From the NCBI GenBank assembly GCA_964651325.1, contig CAZYXP010000049.1, positions 1 to 19,962 on the forward strand: DNA of 19,962 nucleotides, in the 5' to 3' direction. The DNA comes from JADFOB01 sp964651325 (GTDB taxonomy: Bacteria > Planctomycetota > Phycisphaerae > UBA1845). Each line of letters opens with the position of its first letter. The first letter of the stretch is position 1. The notes under the pieces are model-generated. The model ran no database searches, was not told the origin of the DNA, and was given only the letters and a program-made list of their open reading frames with translations. This document shows, in pieces, positions 7,211 to 15,695 of this stretch. Position numbers and translations under genes: made by a program.

Positions 7211-8613
7211 GCAGGGTTTGGGCGGTAGCGCGACATATGATCGCCGAGGGCATTCGCATGAAGCTTGCCCTCGTGTTTGTCCTGTTGATTGGTGTGGTCG
7301 TATTGGGGCTGCCGTTTTCGATTCGCGGCGACAGCTCGCTGACGGGGGCGGTTCAAGCCTTCATGTCGTATGCGTTCAGCGCGACCGGCGTGCTGTTGGG
7401 CATGTTGACAATCTTCATGTCGCGTTCGGTTTCCGATGAGTTGGTCGACCACCAGATTCTATTGGTCATGACCAAACCGGTTCCGCGGTGGCAGTACATT
7501 TTGGGCAAGTGGCTTGGAATCACCACACTGAATTTCTCGTTTCTCATGTTTTCGGCGCTGAGCATCTACGGGATGGTCTATTACATCAAAGCCACCCACC
7601 CCGTGATCGACGCCCGATTCGACATGGCGGAATTGGTCAACGAGGTGCTCGTCGCGCGTCAGGGAACGATGCCGCGCGTTCGGGATTTTACGGCGGCGGC
7701 GGAACAGGAATTTCAACAAAACCTGGAGCAAGGCCTGTACGATTCCGTGCCGAACTTCAACGCCGCTCGCGAGAAGGTTTCGCTTGCAAAGAAGCACGAA
7801 GCGCGATGGCGCATCGTGGAGCCGTTTGGCATTCGCGTTTTTGAGTATGATCGCGTCCTGTGCGATCGGTCGAAAGACAAAGACGTTCAGCTACGCTATC
7901 GAACCAACGTAAGCTATTATCCTCCCGATGAAATCTTTAGGGCGTGGTGGTCGTTCGGTAATGCCATCAAGGGGGCATCCGTCTACGATATTCCCACGCG
8001 CCATGTGATCGATCGAAATCACGTCATCCGCTTTCCGGCGGACGCGGTTGCGTCGGATCAGACGCTGACGGCCACCTTTTACAATCAAAACACAGACCCC
8101 AATGAGCCGGTCTTTCGCAACATCATTGAGTTTCGCAAGCCCGACGGTCCGGAGTTGCTATTCGTGGTCGGTTCCTTCGGCGCGAACATGATGCGGCTGA
8201 TTACGCTGATGATGTGCAAGCTGATGTTCCTGGCGGCTGTGGCGATCTTGATGACCACCGCTTTTTCCTTTCCCGTGGCCTGCTTGACCTCGTTTACCAT
8301 CTACATTTTGGCTGCGGCGCGTTCTTTCATCGCCGAGTCTTTGGAGTTTGCGGGCAACACCGACGCCGGCATCCTCGATTCCGGGAAAGAATTCTTCCTG
8401 CACACGTTCGCGTTCGTGTTTGGCGGCCTGAAATGGGCGATACCCGATTTTGCCCGGTACGACGCGGTGGAAACCTTCGTGGCGGGCCGGAACGTGAGCC
8501 TGGTCTGGGTGTTGCAGGCGGTGGGCGATCTGGCTTTGCTCAAGACCGCGCTGGTTTTGGGGTTGGCCATGCTGTTGTTCTATCGACGGGAAGTGGCGGA
8601 AATATCGGTGTGA
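7207..8613 (+). CDS. ABC-2-type transporter permease
   Basis: 468 residues with about six hydrophobic spans (near 18-37, 52-72, 103-126, 329-350, 353-371 and 440-459). Spans 2 and 3 are joined by SDELVDHQILLVMTKPVPRW followed by the ILGK motif (about 76-101), the conserved loop expected to contact the ATPase. About 200 residues (127-328) between spans 3 and 4 are hydrophilic with beta-like segments and probably form a domain outside the cytoplasm. The start is GTG at 7207, overlapping the ATPase stop codon, with ribosome-binding site GAGGA (7196-7200) 6 nt upstream. It shares the KPV-R-GK loop and the RREV C-terminus with the permease at 268-1245, so the two are likely paralogues. The substrate is unknown; the large external domain argues for export of or work on a surface molecule rather than small-ion transport, which is inference. 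Confidence 0.9.
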   Translation: MSRVWAVARHMIAEGIRMKLALVFVLLIGVVVLGLPFSIRGDSSLTGAVQAFMSYAFSATGVLLGMLTIFMSRSVSDELVDHQILLVMTKPVPRWQYILGKWLGITTLNFSFLMFSALSIYGMVYYIKATHPVIDARFDMAELVNEVLVARQGTMPRVRDFTAAAEQEFQQNLEQGLYDSVPNFNAAREKVSLAKKHEARWRIVEPFGIRVFEYDRVLCDRSKDKDVQLRYRTNVSYYPPDEIFRAWWSFGNAIKGASVYDIPTRHVIDRNHVIRFPADAVASDQTLTATFYNQNTDPNEPVFRNIIEFRKPDGPELLFVVGSFGANMMRLITLMMCKLMFLAAVAILMTTAFSFPVACLTSFTIYILAAARSFIAESLEFAGNTDAGILDSGKEFFLHTFAFVFGGLKWAIPDFARYDAVETFVAGRNVSLVWVLQAVGDLALLKTALVLGLAMLLFYRREVAEISV

Positions 8614-8648
8614 GCGCGCCTCGTCGGCGCCGCTGAAGAGAATCCCTC

Positions 8649-10631
8649 GTGAGCCAACTAACCCCATCGACGCTGCCCAAACATTTGCAGGATCGCCTCA
8701 AGGCAAAGCGGCGCGAGTGGACGGTGCAGGCGGTCTGCGGCGCGATCGTCGCGGTCTGTCTGGTCGGGTCGGGGTTTCTGGTCGGCCCGATGAACGTCAT
8801 CCGCAAGGAGAAGCAGCTGGTCGTCGATTCATCGACGATTGCAGGCCTGCCGCCGGATATCGCGTTGCTCGGCAAGTTCGGCACGTTTCGCGCGCTGGCA
8901 ATCGACTGGGCCTCCATCCGCGCCGAGCGACTGAAAGAGCAGGGCAAAACCTACGAGGCGCTCGAGCTCCACAAAATCGTCTGCAAGCTGGCGCCACGGT
9001 TTGCCAAGGTGTGGGCCAACGCCGCGTGGAACATGGCCTACAACATCTCCGTGATGCAATACACGCCCGAAGCCCGCTGGCAATGGGTGCAGAACGGCAT
9101 CAAGATTTTACGTGACGAGGGCATCCCCTACAATCCAAGGTCGGCCACGCTGTACAAGGAGCTAACCTGGCTCTACTGGAACAAGGTCGGCGGCTACCTT
9201 GACGACAACCACCTTGACTACAAGAAAGCCCTCGCGGTTCAGATGGAGCGTATCTTGGGCCCGCAGCCGGTCGTGCTGACCGATAGTGAATACTTCGATT
9301 GGTTCCGAAAGATCGTCGATGCCCCCCGCGATTTGGACGCCTTTATCGAAAGCGATGAGCGCATCGCGATGGTCGTTTCCCGGCTTGAGGGGCTGTCGCT
9401 GGGCATTCGTGATGACACGCTGCTGGATTTCGTGGCAAGAAACACACGCCCCGAGCTTCGTGTCGAGGCGCTTCTGGCCGGAGAGGCCAAGGAAGATGCG
9501 CGGCACAGCGCCCGCATGGCCCTGATTACCGATCCGGAATTGTCCGAGCCCCTGGCCCGATTGCTGGCGGCCGTGCGCTCGGATGTGCTTCGCCGGCGCA
9601 TGCGGCTGGATCTGGATTGGATGCTGGATCTCATGGTGAATCAGTACGGCCCGCTGGATTGGCGAAACGGGTTCGCGCACAGTTTATACTGGTCGAGCAT
9701 GGGGGAACGCATGACCGAGGGGCACGAAGGCTCCAACCGCAGCGATGTGATGAACAACGCGCGGCTGGTGTTCTTCGCCCTGCAAAGCATGGTCACGCGG
9801 GGGACGATGGTGTTGCGGCCCAATTTCGACGATCCCTTCGCATCGTACCTCGGGCAGACGCCCGACACTCGATTCATTCCGTACTTGATCGAAACGTACA
9901 TGCGGCTGGGCAAGAAGCACTTCGGCGACGATCCCAGATTCATCGAGGGCACCCCGGGCCCCAACTACATGAACGGATTCGTCACGAACATGCACGCGTG
10001 GATCGAGCTGCTCTATCTTGAGGGTGGCGAGAAAAACTTGAAGCAGGCGGAGAGCATGTTCGTCTGGCTGCGAGAAAACAACCCCCACCCCAACGGACAG
10101 ATGCAGGAGCGATACATGGTCACGCTCGACTCCTTCATGGCAGCGGGCATCAAGGATCGCTTGCTGACCTATACGGCCATCAACGGGATCGTGCGGAATT
10201 TCATCGATCGGGCGCTGAAGCATTACAGCGTCGGCGAACAGGCGGAAGCCGTCCGCGCGCTCAAACGGGGACGCCTCGCCTACAATCAATGGATGAAGGA
10301 CACCAAGGTCGACATCAACGATCGGCGCAAGCTGCAGCCGTATAGAATCCTGTTCGACGATCAGATCGAATCGTTCATTCGATCGGCGCGCATCGCCCCG
10401 CTCTACAAGGCGTCGCTCTGGCGGTCGCTTCCGCTGGAACAACGTCAGGAAGTCTACGACTACCTGCGCCCCAATTTCGAGAAGCTCGCCGAGAGCCAAG
10501 ACCCGCCCTGGTCGCTTGCCAAGGCATTCCCCGTGCCCGCCGGCATGGACCAGGCGCGCCGGGGAGGCCGGCTCTTCCGGGGCTTGCGGCGCTCCGACGT
10601 CGAGCAGGGCGAGAAGGTTATTGAACGCTAG
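8649..10631 (+). CDS. Membrane-anchored helical-repeat protein of unknown function
   Basis: 660 residues with a GTG start; ribosome-binding region GAAGAG is at 8635-8640. There is one hydrophobic anchor (about 26-46), with a basic segment before it, so most of the protein should face outward. The rest is mainly helical. Residues about 85-115 (IRAERLKEQGKTYEALELHK) resemble a TPR. A Trp/Tyr-rich block (about 121-195) includes VWANAAWNMAYNISV, RWQWVQNGI and LYKELTWLYWNKVGGYLDDN. Later stretches (about 505-560) also look like irregular helical repeats. I associate this block with uncharacterised planctomycete proteins encoded beside ABC-2 exporters, but I know of no assigned function. It lies 35 nt after the permease gene, so it is likely co-transcribed and an accessory of the exporter. 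No catalytic motif was seen. Confidence 0.8.
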   Translation: MSQLTPSTLPKHLQDRLKAKRREWTVQAVCGAIVAVCLVGSGFLVGPMNVIRKEKQLVVDSSTIAGLPPDIALLGKFGTFRALAIDWASIRAERLKEQGKTYEALELHKIVCKLAPRFAKVWANAAWNMAYNISVMQYTPEARWQWVQNGIKILRDEGIPYNPRSATLYKELTWLYWNKVGGYLDDNHLDYKKALAVQMERILGPQPVVLTDSEYFDWFRKIVDAPRDLDAFIESDERIAMVVSRLEGLSLGIRDDTLLDFVARNTRPELRVEALLAGEAKEDARHSARMALITDPELSEPLARLLAAVRSDVLRRRMRLDLDWMLDLMVNQYGPLDWRNGFAHSLYWSSMGERMTEGHEGSNRSDVMNNARLVFFALQSMVTRGTMVLRPNFDDPFASYLGQTPDTRFIPYLIETYMRLGKKHFGDDPRFIEGTPGPNYMNGFVTNMHAWIELLYLEGGEKNLKQAESMFVWLRENNPHPNGQMQERYMVTLDSFMAAGIKDRLLTYTAINGIVRNFIDRALKHYSVGEQAEAVRALKRGRLAYNQWMKDTKVDINDRRKLQPYRILFDDQIESFIRSARIAPLYKASLWRSLPLEQRQEVYDYLRPNFEKLAESQDPPWSLAKAFPVPAGMDQARRGGRLFRGLRRSDVEQGEKVIER

Positions 10632-10673
10632 CGCCGGCCGCGCCGCCACGATGGTGCGTTTGCGCCGCGCGGT

Positions 10674-10701
10674 CCGGGGCGGCGCATCGCTTGCCCCCCG
10701 G
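10674..10701. terminator. Possible bidirectional stem-loop between convergent genes
   Basis: CCGGGG (10674-10679) pairs with CCCCGG (10696-10701) around a GC-rich loop. It lies 42 nt after the stop of the 660-aa gene and about 90 nt past the end of the opposing TPR gene. The position suits termination, but there is no U-tract, so the call is weak. The right half belongs to the dispersed repeat. Confidence 0.3.
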
Positions 10702-10759
10702 TTACGATAGAGCAGCCCTTTTGCCTGCAATCACCGCCGCCGATGGGATCACGCGCCCG
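10680..10759. repeat. Dispersed extragenic palindromic repeat, copy B
   Basis: Positions 10680-10734 align over about 55 nt with the reverse complement of 19908-19962, with only scattered mismatches and a one-base gap. Shared parts in order are GCGGCGC, CGCTTG, a C-run with GG, TAC, TAG and GCAG, then GCCTGC-ATCAC. Positions 10715-10759 also match copy A at 12-56. The hairpin core is degraded here (CCCTTTTGCC). Confidence 0.6.
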
Positions 10760-10792
10760 CGCGAGGTCGCGCCGCATTGGTGATGCAAGCCA

Positions 10793-12484
10793 TTAGGAAT
10801 CTTGCGGTGTGCGTTTGAGGATGCGGCCGTTGGGCTTATCGTACTTGGAAATGTCGGCCAGCGCTCTCCATGCGGCTTCCGCTCGGTCGATGAGGCCCAT
10901 GTTTTGGAGGGCGAGCGCGAGGTTGGCCACATAGTCTATCTTGAGTGGATCCTGTCGCGCGGTGTAGTCGAAATGTTCCAGTGCCTTGCTGAACTGGCCC
11001 CGGTCCGCAAAAACCAACCCCAGCTCGTAATGGAGTTCCAGCGACTCTGGATCGACGGCGAGTCCTCGTTGAAGCGCCCCAACAGCGGCCTCGCTTTGTC
11101 CGGCCTCACGCAGCGCCAGACCGAGCTTGGTCAGCGCTTTGGCATAGCTGCCGTTGATCTGAACGGCTCGTTGGAACGAAGCGATAGCGCCCGGAAGATC
11201 GCCCGTGTGGCGGAGCAGCAGACCTAGTCGATAGTGCAGGTCTGCGTGGCCTTCGTGCTCGACGAGCGCCCGGCGCAGGTTGGCAACTTGCGTGTCGATC
11301 ATGTCGGCGATGTCACCATCGGGAGGCCCGGCGGGGTGGGACGCGACGGAGCCGGCACCGAGATAGCGATCTCGCTGCTGGGCGGCGGACACTTTGAGTT
11401 GCAGGCAAGCCGTTTCGCTGAACAAGATCGTACTGTTCGGCTCTATTCCGGCCGCCATGGCAAAGCTCGACTTGGCTTCGTCGTTCTTGCCCATTGCCTG
11501 CTGAGCCACGCCCATGCCCACGTAGGCGCTCATGAGGCGATCGTTGAGTTCCACGGCCTTGCCGAAGGATTCCGCGGCCTTGACAAACGCGCCCAGCCTC
11601 AGCCTCGCGGTTCCCAGTTGGATCGCGGCCTCTAGGGATTCGGGGTGAATGACCATCGCTCGCTCATACGCCTCTGCCGATTCCTCGAGGCGGCCCATGC
11701 GCCAATAGACGTCGCCGAGGCGAATGTGCAGGCCGGCACATTCAGGATCGCATCGAATCAGATGGTCGAGGCGCTGGGCCGCCTGTTCGAACGCGCCTTT
11801 CTCCACATGAAGGCTGACCAACTCGTCATGCGCTTCCCAATTGTCCGGATCGATCGTCAATGCAAATTCATACCGCTGCATCGCCTCCCCAAACCGCTCC
11901 GCTCGCACCAACAGGTTGGCCAGCGCGAGTGACGCGCCAATATCGTCCGGATCGCAATGGCACATGTGTTCGTAGTGTGCGATCGCGGTCTCCGTATCGT
12001 CTCGCTTCAGGTGGATGGCGGCGAGTCGTTCGTGGGCATTGCGCAGTTGAGGTGTCACCACCAAGGCTTGCTGGTATGCGTCGATCGCATCGTCCAGCTC
12101 GCCGAGTTTCTCGCAACAAAAACCCAGCGCAAACCAGCTTCCAGAATCGGCGGGAGCGTGCTCGGTCAGCGTGCGCAACTCCTCGGCGGCCTTGCACGCC
12201 AGACCCAACTCATCTAACACACACGCCAGCCCGACCCGGGCTATCCGATCGTTCGGATCGATCGTCAGCGCGCGAGCAAAAGACGTTCGCGCCGCGCCAA
12301 GGTGTCGTTGTGTCAATCTCCGGACACCCAAGCCGCGGTGCTCAACGGAACTCGCGTCGATGCGCGACGCGCGCGACACCAGGACATCGGTCGCCAAGTC
12401 GGGATCGTCCACAAGCTCCGAGCGAAAGGCCGAGGCCAATTCGTTCAACAGACCGCGCCCGAGGATTTCCAGCAATGAGGTCAT
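10793..12484 (-). CDS. TPR-repeat protein (about 13 repeats)
   Basis: About 563 residues, almost entirely tetratricopeptide repeats. About nine run in strict 34-residue register (about 46-351). A non-repeat insert follows (about 352-412, with QQRDRYLGAGS and HPAGPPDGD), then about four more (about 414-549). Typical TPR residues recur, for example WFALGFCCEKLGELDDAIDA and LHIRLGDVYWRMGRLEESAE. No signal peptide, membrane span or enzymatic domain is present, so it is probably a cytoplasmic protein-interaction scaffold. TPR arrays do not reveal the partner. It follows the other TPR gene by about 17 nt on the same strand, so the two likely form an operon. A TTG codon directly precedes the chosen ATG and could serve as an alternative start (12487). 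The C-terminus is short and basic (NGRILKRTPQDS). Confidence 0.85.
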   Translation of the reverse strand: MTSLLEILGRGLLNELASAFRSELVDDPDLATDVLVSRASRIDASSVEHRGLGVRRLTQRHLGAARTSFARALTIDPNDRIARVGLACVLDELGLACKAAEELRTLTEHAPADSGSWFALGFCCEKLGELDDAIDAYQQALVVTPQLRNAHERLAAIHLKRDDTETAIAHYEHMCHCDPDDIGASLALANLLVRAERFGEAMQRYEFALTIDPDNWEAHDELVSLHVEKGAFEQAAQRLDHLIRCDPECAGLHIRLGDVYWRMGRLEESAEAYERAMVIHPESLEAAIQLGTARLRLGAFVKAAESFGKAVELNDRLMSAYVGMGVAQQAMGKNDEAKSSFAMAAGIEPNSTILFSETACLQLKVSAAQQRDRYLGAGSVASHPAGPPDGDIADMIDTQVANLRRALVEHEGHADLHYRLGLLLRHTGDLPGAIASFQRAVQINGSYAKALTKLGLALREAGQSEAAVGALQRGLAVDPESLELHYELGLVFADRGQFSKALEHFDYTARQDPLKIDYVANLALALQNMGLIDRAEAAWRALADISKYDKPNGRILKRTPQDS

Positions 12485-12501
12485 CAATGACTCGATTCGA
12501 G

Positions 12502-13710
12502 TTAGCAGAGAAGCTCGGCCAGCGCTTTTTGGGCCGGTGCAAAACCATGATTGATGCTCAACGCGCGTCGATAGGCACGCCGAGCGAGTCCGAGCCTCCC
12601 TTGATCTCGATACAGATTACCCAGGAGATAATGAACGTCGACGTGGTCGGCGCCGCACGCGACGGCTTGCTCAAGCCGGATCGTCGCGTCGTCGCGTCGA
12701 TCCGTTTGGCAATACAGCTTCGCGAGATCGATCAGCGCTCGCGTGTATTTCGGATTGAGTTCGACGGCCGCCTCGCTTGCGGAGATGGCGTCGTCGGCGC
12801 GACCGAGCCTCGCCAACACACGGCCGCAGTGATAATGCAATTCTGCCTGTTCCGGCTGTCGCTCCAATGCCTGTTCCAACGTACTCAGCAACACCGCAAA
12901 TACCTGCCGATCCACCTCGCCGGTCGGAATGGCGATAAACGCATCGACAAAATCAGGCTCCCCCTCGATCACGCGGGAAAGCTCCTCGATACCCTCGCGG
13001 TCGGCCAGCCAATCCTCTTGCGGGATCGTCGCCCGCACATTCACGACCCGGCCGGACTGCCGCGCTGCCCCGGTCGCCTGCGCCAGCAACATAGCGATGC
13101 GCGCATCGAGCGGACGACGGCTAAGCGCGACTTGGAGGTGACCCACCGCTTCGCCCGGCGCATGGCGCGCCCCGCAACACAACGCGAGGTTGACCCTGGC
13201 TTCGCTGTGGTTTCGGTCGATGGAAACCGTCTGTGTGAACCGAAGCTCGGCCTCTTCCATTTCGCCCAGGGATGCGAGCAGCATGCCGAGCTGAAAGTGC
13301 AGTTCACCGTCTTCCGGCGTATTTCGAATGGCCTCGCGTAACGCGGATTTCGCTTCGTTGGGGTGCCCGCTCTCAAACAGCGTGAGCGCCAGGCGGATGC
13401 TGGCCGAAGTCCGCGCCGAGGGCGAAGGATCGGTCACGTCAACGGCTTTTTGAGCCTGCTTCACAGCCGAGTCGGTGCCACCCATGGCGCGCAGGCAGGC
13501 CGACATCAACGCGGGCAGCGATCGCCCATCGCCGCCGACCTCAAGCGCCGATTCAAACAATCGGATGGCTTGCTCGGGTTGGCCCGCGTTGAGCAAGCAG
13601 ATGCCGCGCCGCGTAGCATTGGCCGAAGTCGTGTGCCGTCGCAGTATGTCTTGCACATTGTCGGGCGGTCGCCGGTCAGACGCCCGATCACGGCGTGGGT
13701 GTGCCGCCAT
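12502..13710 (-). CDS. TPR-repeat protein
   Basis: 402 residues with an Arg/Asp-rich start and no signal peptide. TPR-like units are seen at about 31-64, 101-135, 136-168 and 170-202. A less regular stretch follows (about 203-257, including VRATIPQEDWLADREG), then about four more units (258-388, for example LHYHCGRVLARLGRADDAIS and VHYLLGNLYRDQGRLGLARR). It is probably a cytoplasmic scaffold. It is the first gene of a two-gene leftward operon, divergent from the acyl-CoA-synthetase-like gene. The N-terminal segment matches the consensus less well, so the repeat count is approximate. Arrays of this kind in planctomycetes are often part of larger families of uncharacterised proteins. Confidence 0.82.
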   Translation of the reverse strand: MAAHPRRDRASDRRPPDNVQDILRRHTTSANATRRGICLLNAGQPEQAIRLFESALEVGGDGRSLPALMSACLRAMGGTDSAVKQAQKAVDVTDPSPSARTSASIRLALTLFESGHPNEAKSALREAIRNTPEDGELHFQLGMLLASLGEMEEAELRFTQTVSIDRNHSEARVNLALCCGARHAPGEAVGHLQVALSRRPLDARIAMLLAQATGAARQSGRVVNVRATIPQEDWLADREGIEELSRVIEGEPDFVDAFIAIPTGEVDRQVFAVLLSTLEQALERQPEQAELHYHCGRVLARLGRADDAISASEAAVELNPKYTRALIDLAKLYCQTDRRDDATIRLEQAVACGADHVDVHYLLGNLYRDQGRLGLARRAYRRALSINHGFAPAQKALAELLC

Positions 13711-14019
13711 GGCGAAGCCCTCGCGAGTACATGTGTTGGTTCCAAAAACGCTGCCGATCTATCGGCAAATCAGGCCTAACGGGCAAGGAAGAACCGGCTT
13801 GACACGACATGCACGCTGCATCGAGGCGCATCGGGGAGGGTGGCAGTCCCGAGCTGGTCCGACGCCCACCCGCCCAAACGGAAGATCGCGCCTCACGGCG
13901 GGGATGCCGGCTGTGGCGTCGCGGTAGACAAATGGCGACCGGCCATCTACGCTCCCCACGAATCCCTTCGAGGCAAACTCGAAGACCACAGCCTTGGTGA
14001 GCTTGTGATTATCGGAACC
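13711..14019. promoter_or_regulatory. Divergent intergenic region upstream of TPR and ligase genes
   Basis: About 309 nt without a supported gene; the frame of the rightward ligase stays open back to 13840, but the sequence there has no ligase character. The region should hold promoters in both directions. It contains the palindrome at 13752-13767 and a TTGACA hexamer (13799-13804) with no good -10 partner. Nothing else was recognised. Confidence 0.45.
13752..13767. promoter_or_regulatory. Palindromic operator candidate
   Basis: TGCCGAT-CT-ATCGGCA is a perfect dyad of 7-nt arms around 2 nt. It lies about 42 nt upstream of the leftward TPR start and about 250 nt upstream of the rightward ligase start. 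The size and symmetry suit a dimeric repressor site, but there is no regulator gene nearby and no second copy was noticed. Confidence 0.3.
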
Positions 14020-15489
14020 ATGCTTGTAGAAACGCTGCTACGAACTCAATCTCAGTGGCCCAGCAAACTCGCTGTGGACGACGGAATCCGCTCGCTGACG
14101 TACCGGCGGCTTGCGTTGCTGGCGCGGGTGTTGCGCGATGTCATTCGCCGGGAAACCCAACGCGATCGGGTTGGTATCATGGTTCCGGCGTCGGGCGTCT
14201 TCCCCGGCCTGCTCTTCGGAGCATTCTGGGCCAACAAGACGGCCGTCCCGCTGAACTTCCTGCTCAACCCCGAGGAGCTGGCCCCGATCATCGAGGACGC
14301 CGATCTTGATCTGATCATCACGATCAAGCATTTTTCAGATATCGCGGCAAGGCTCCCCGCGCGCAGCCTGTTCCTCGAAGACCTCGGCCTGCGCCGCAAG
14401 ATGATTGGTCGAATGCTCTCCCGCCAGGCGGATCCGCCGACTGTGGACGGCAATGACACCGCCGTCTTGCTTTACACGTCCGGAACCACCGGGGCGCCCA
14501 AGGGCGTGCAACTGACCTACGACAACCTGTCCAGCAATTGCGAAGACACCAAGTATTCCCTGGATTTGGGGCATGACCAGGTTTTCCTGAACATCCTACC
14601 GCCGTTTCACGTTTTTGGGGTCACCGCGATGGTGCTGCTACCGGTCGTGCTCGGCGCGACGGTCTATGCGATCCCGCGTTTCAGCCCGGTAGCGCTGGTC
14701 AAAGCTGTGCGGACCTACGGCATCACGATTCTCGTGGCGATTCCCAGCATGTACGCGGCCCTGCTCAAGACCAAGTCGACGCCGGCGGACGCCTTCGAGA
14801 ATGTTTACATCGCGATCAGTGGCGGCGAGCCGCTGCCGGACAACGTGAGAATCGGATGCGCTGAGCGATTTGGTTTGACGTTGCACGAAGGGTACGGGCT
14901 CACGGAAACGTCGCCGGTGATTTCCGCCAACACTCGGGCGATCCACAAGGACGGAACCGTGGGCAAGCCGGTGCGCAACGTGCGCGTGCGGATCGTTGGT
15001 GAAGGAGGGGAAGCGTGCGAGCCACAGCAGCACGGCGAGATTCTAGTGCGCGGCCCCGGCGTCATGAAGGGCTACCTCAACAAGCCGGACGAAACGAGCA
15101 AGGTGATGACGGCCGACGGCTGGTTTCGCACCGGGGACATCGGGCTCATCGATGAAGATGGATTCCTACGAATCACCGGCCGGAAGAAGGAAATGCTGAT
15201 CATCGGCGGCGAAAACGTGTTTCCGCGCGAGATCGAGGCCGTCCTCGAGAACCACACCGCCGTGCTGCAAGCCGCTGTTATAGGCATCTCCGATGATCTG
15301 CGCGGCGAAGCGCCGGTTGCGTTTGTGAGCCCGGTATCCGGCAAGGACGTGTCCGAGCAGGAGCTTCGATCCTTCGCCAAGCAATCCCTTGCGGGGTTCA
15401 AGGTTCCCAAACGCGTCGTCATTCGCGAGGATCTTCCCACCGGCCCGACCGGGAAAATCCTCAAACGGCGCCTGCATGACATGCTGTGA
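14020..15489 (+). CDS. AMP-forming acyl-CoA synthetase-like ligase
   Basis: 489 residues from the ATG at 14020, slightly short for the ANL superfamily. The enzyme family activates a carboxylic acid with ATP to an acyl-adenylate and then transfers it to a thiol such as CoA. Core motifs are present in order: YTSGTTGAPKGV (about 152-163), GYGLTETSPV (about 291-300), WFRTGDIG and GRKKEMLIIGGENVFPREIE (about 368-406), and the C-terminal catalytic lysine in TGKILKRRL (about Lys479). FPREIE and the overall pattern fit fatty- or acyl-CoA ligases (FadD-like), but the chain length or substrate cannot be read from sequence. The frame is open back to 13840, but the added 60 residues are low-complexity and the typical N-terminus (LVETLLRTQSQWPSKLAV) begins here. 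It is divergent from the TPR pair. No other fatty-acid gene is nearby. Confidence 0.9.
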   Translation: MLVETLLRTQSQWPSKLAVDDGIRSLTYRRLALLARVLRDVIRRETQRDRVGIMVPASGVFPGLLFGAFWANKTAVPLNFLLNPEELAPIIEDADLDLIITIKHFSDIAARLPARSLFLEDLGLRRKMIGRMLSRQADPPTVDGNDTAVLLYTSGTTGAPKGVQLTYDNLSSNCEDTKYSLDLGHDQVFLNILPPFHVFGVTAMVLLPVVLGATVYAIPRFSPVALVKAVRTYGITILVAIPSMYAALLKTKSTPADAFENVYIAISGGEPLPDNVRIGCAERFGLTLHEGYGLTETSPVISANTRAIHKDGTVGKPVRNVRVRIVGEGGEACEPQQHGEILVRGPGVMKGYLNKPDETSKVMTADGWFRTGDIGLIDEDGFLRITGRKKEMLIIGGENVFPREIEAVLENHTAVLQAAVIGISDDLRGEAPVAFVSPVSGKDVSEQELRSFAKQSLAGFKVPKRVVIREDLPTGPTGKILKRRLHDML

Positions 15490-15695
15490 CTTCTCCAGAA
15501 CAGATTCGACCGACATCCCATCGCTGAGTTCGGATATCACAGGCGCGAGCATGTCATCGTAGCAAAGGCCCGGCTCAACGCATCAGAAGAGAGCTTCGCG
15601 CCCTCGACCGCATCGGCGTTTTTGGGTACCATAGAGTGCCCCGATTCAGGACAATTACTGTCAACTTTCGTCATTCAGAAAGGCGGGTGAGACGC
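15490..15695. promoter_or_regulatory. Intergenic region upstream of the helicase gene
   Basis: No gene is supported. A possible sigma70-type promoter is TCGACC (15604-15609), a 17-nt spacer and TACCAT (15627-15632), each matching consensus at 4 of 6 positions. It would start transcription near 15639 and would exclude the upstream GTG at 15636 as the helicase start. A ribosome-binding site GGTGAG (15686-15691) lies 4 nt before TTG at 15696. Confidence 0.25.

Larger units (their letters stand above)
10632..10792. other. Intergenic region between convergent genes
   Basis: No gene is visible. The region holds the inverted repeat at 10674-10701, dispersed repeat copy B, and a further imperfect inverted pair: GCCTGCAATCACC (10723-10735) against GGTGATGCAAGCC (10779-10791). 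These may end transcription from both sides, but none is followed by a U-tract. Confidence 0.5.

Noticed and set aside
11860..13341. A 493-codon open frame on the plus strand opposite the TPR genes
   Set aside because: It spans parts of both clear TPR genes, is Arg/Pro/Ser-rich and has no recognisable motif.
13799..13822. TTGACA followed by ACGACATGCA as a sigma70 or sigma54 promoter
   Set aside because: No acceptable -10 lies 16-18 nt downstream, and the spacing between the TTGACACG and TGCA parts does not fit the sigma54 -24/-12 pattern.
13840..14019. A 60-residue N-terminal extension of the ligase
   Set aside because: The residues are low-complexity and unlike any ligase N-terminus; the typical start begins at the ATG at 14020.
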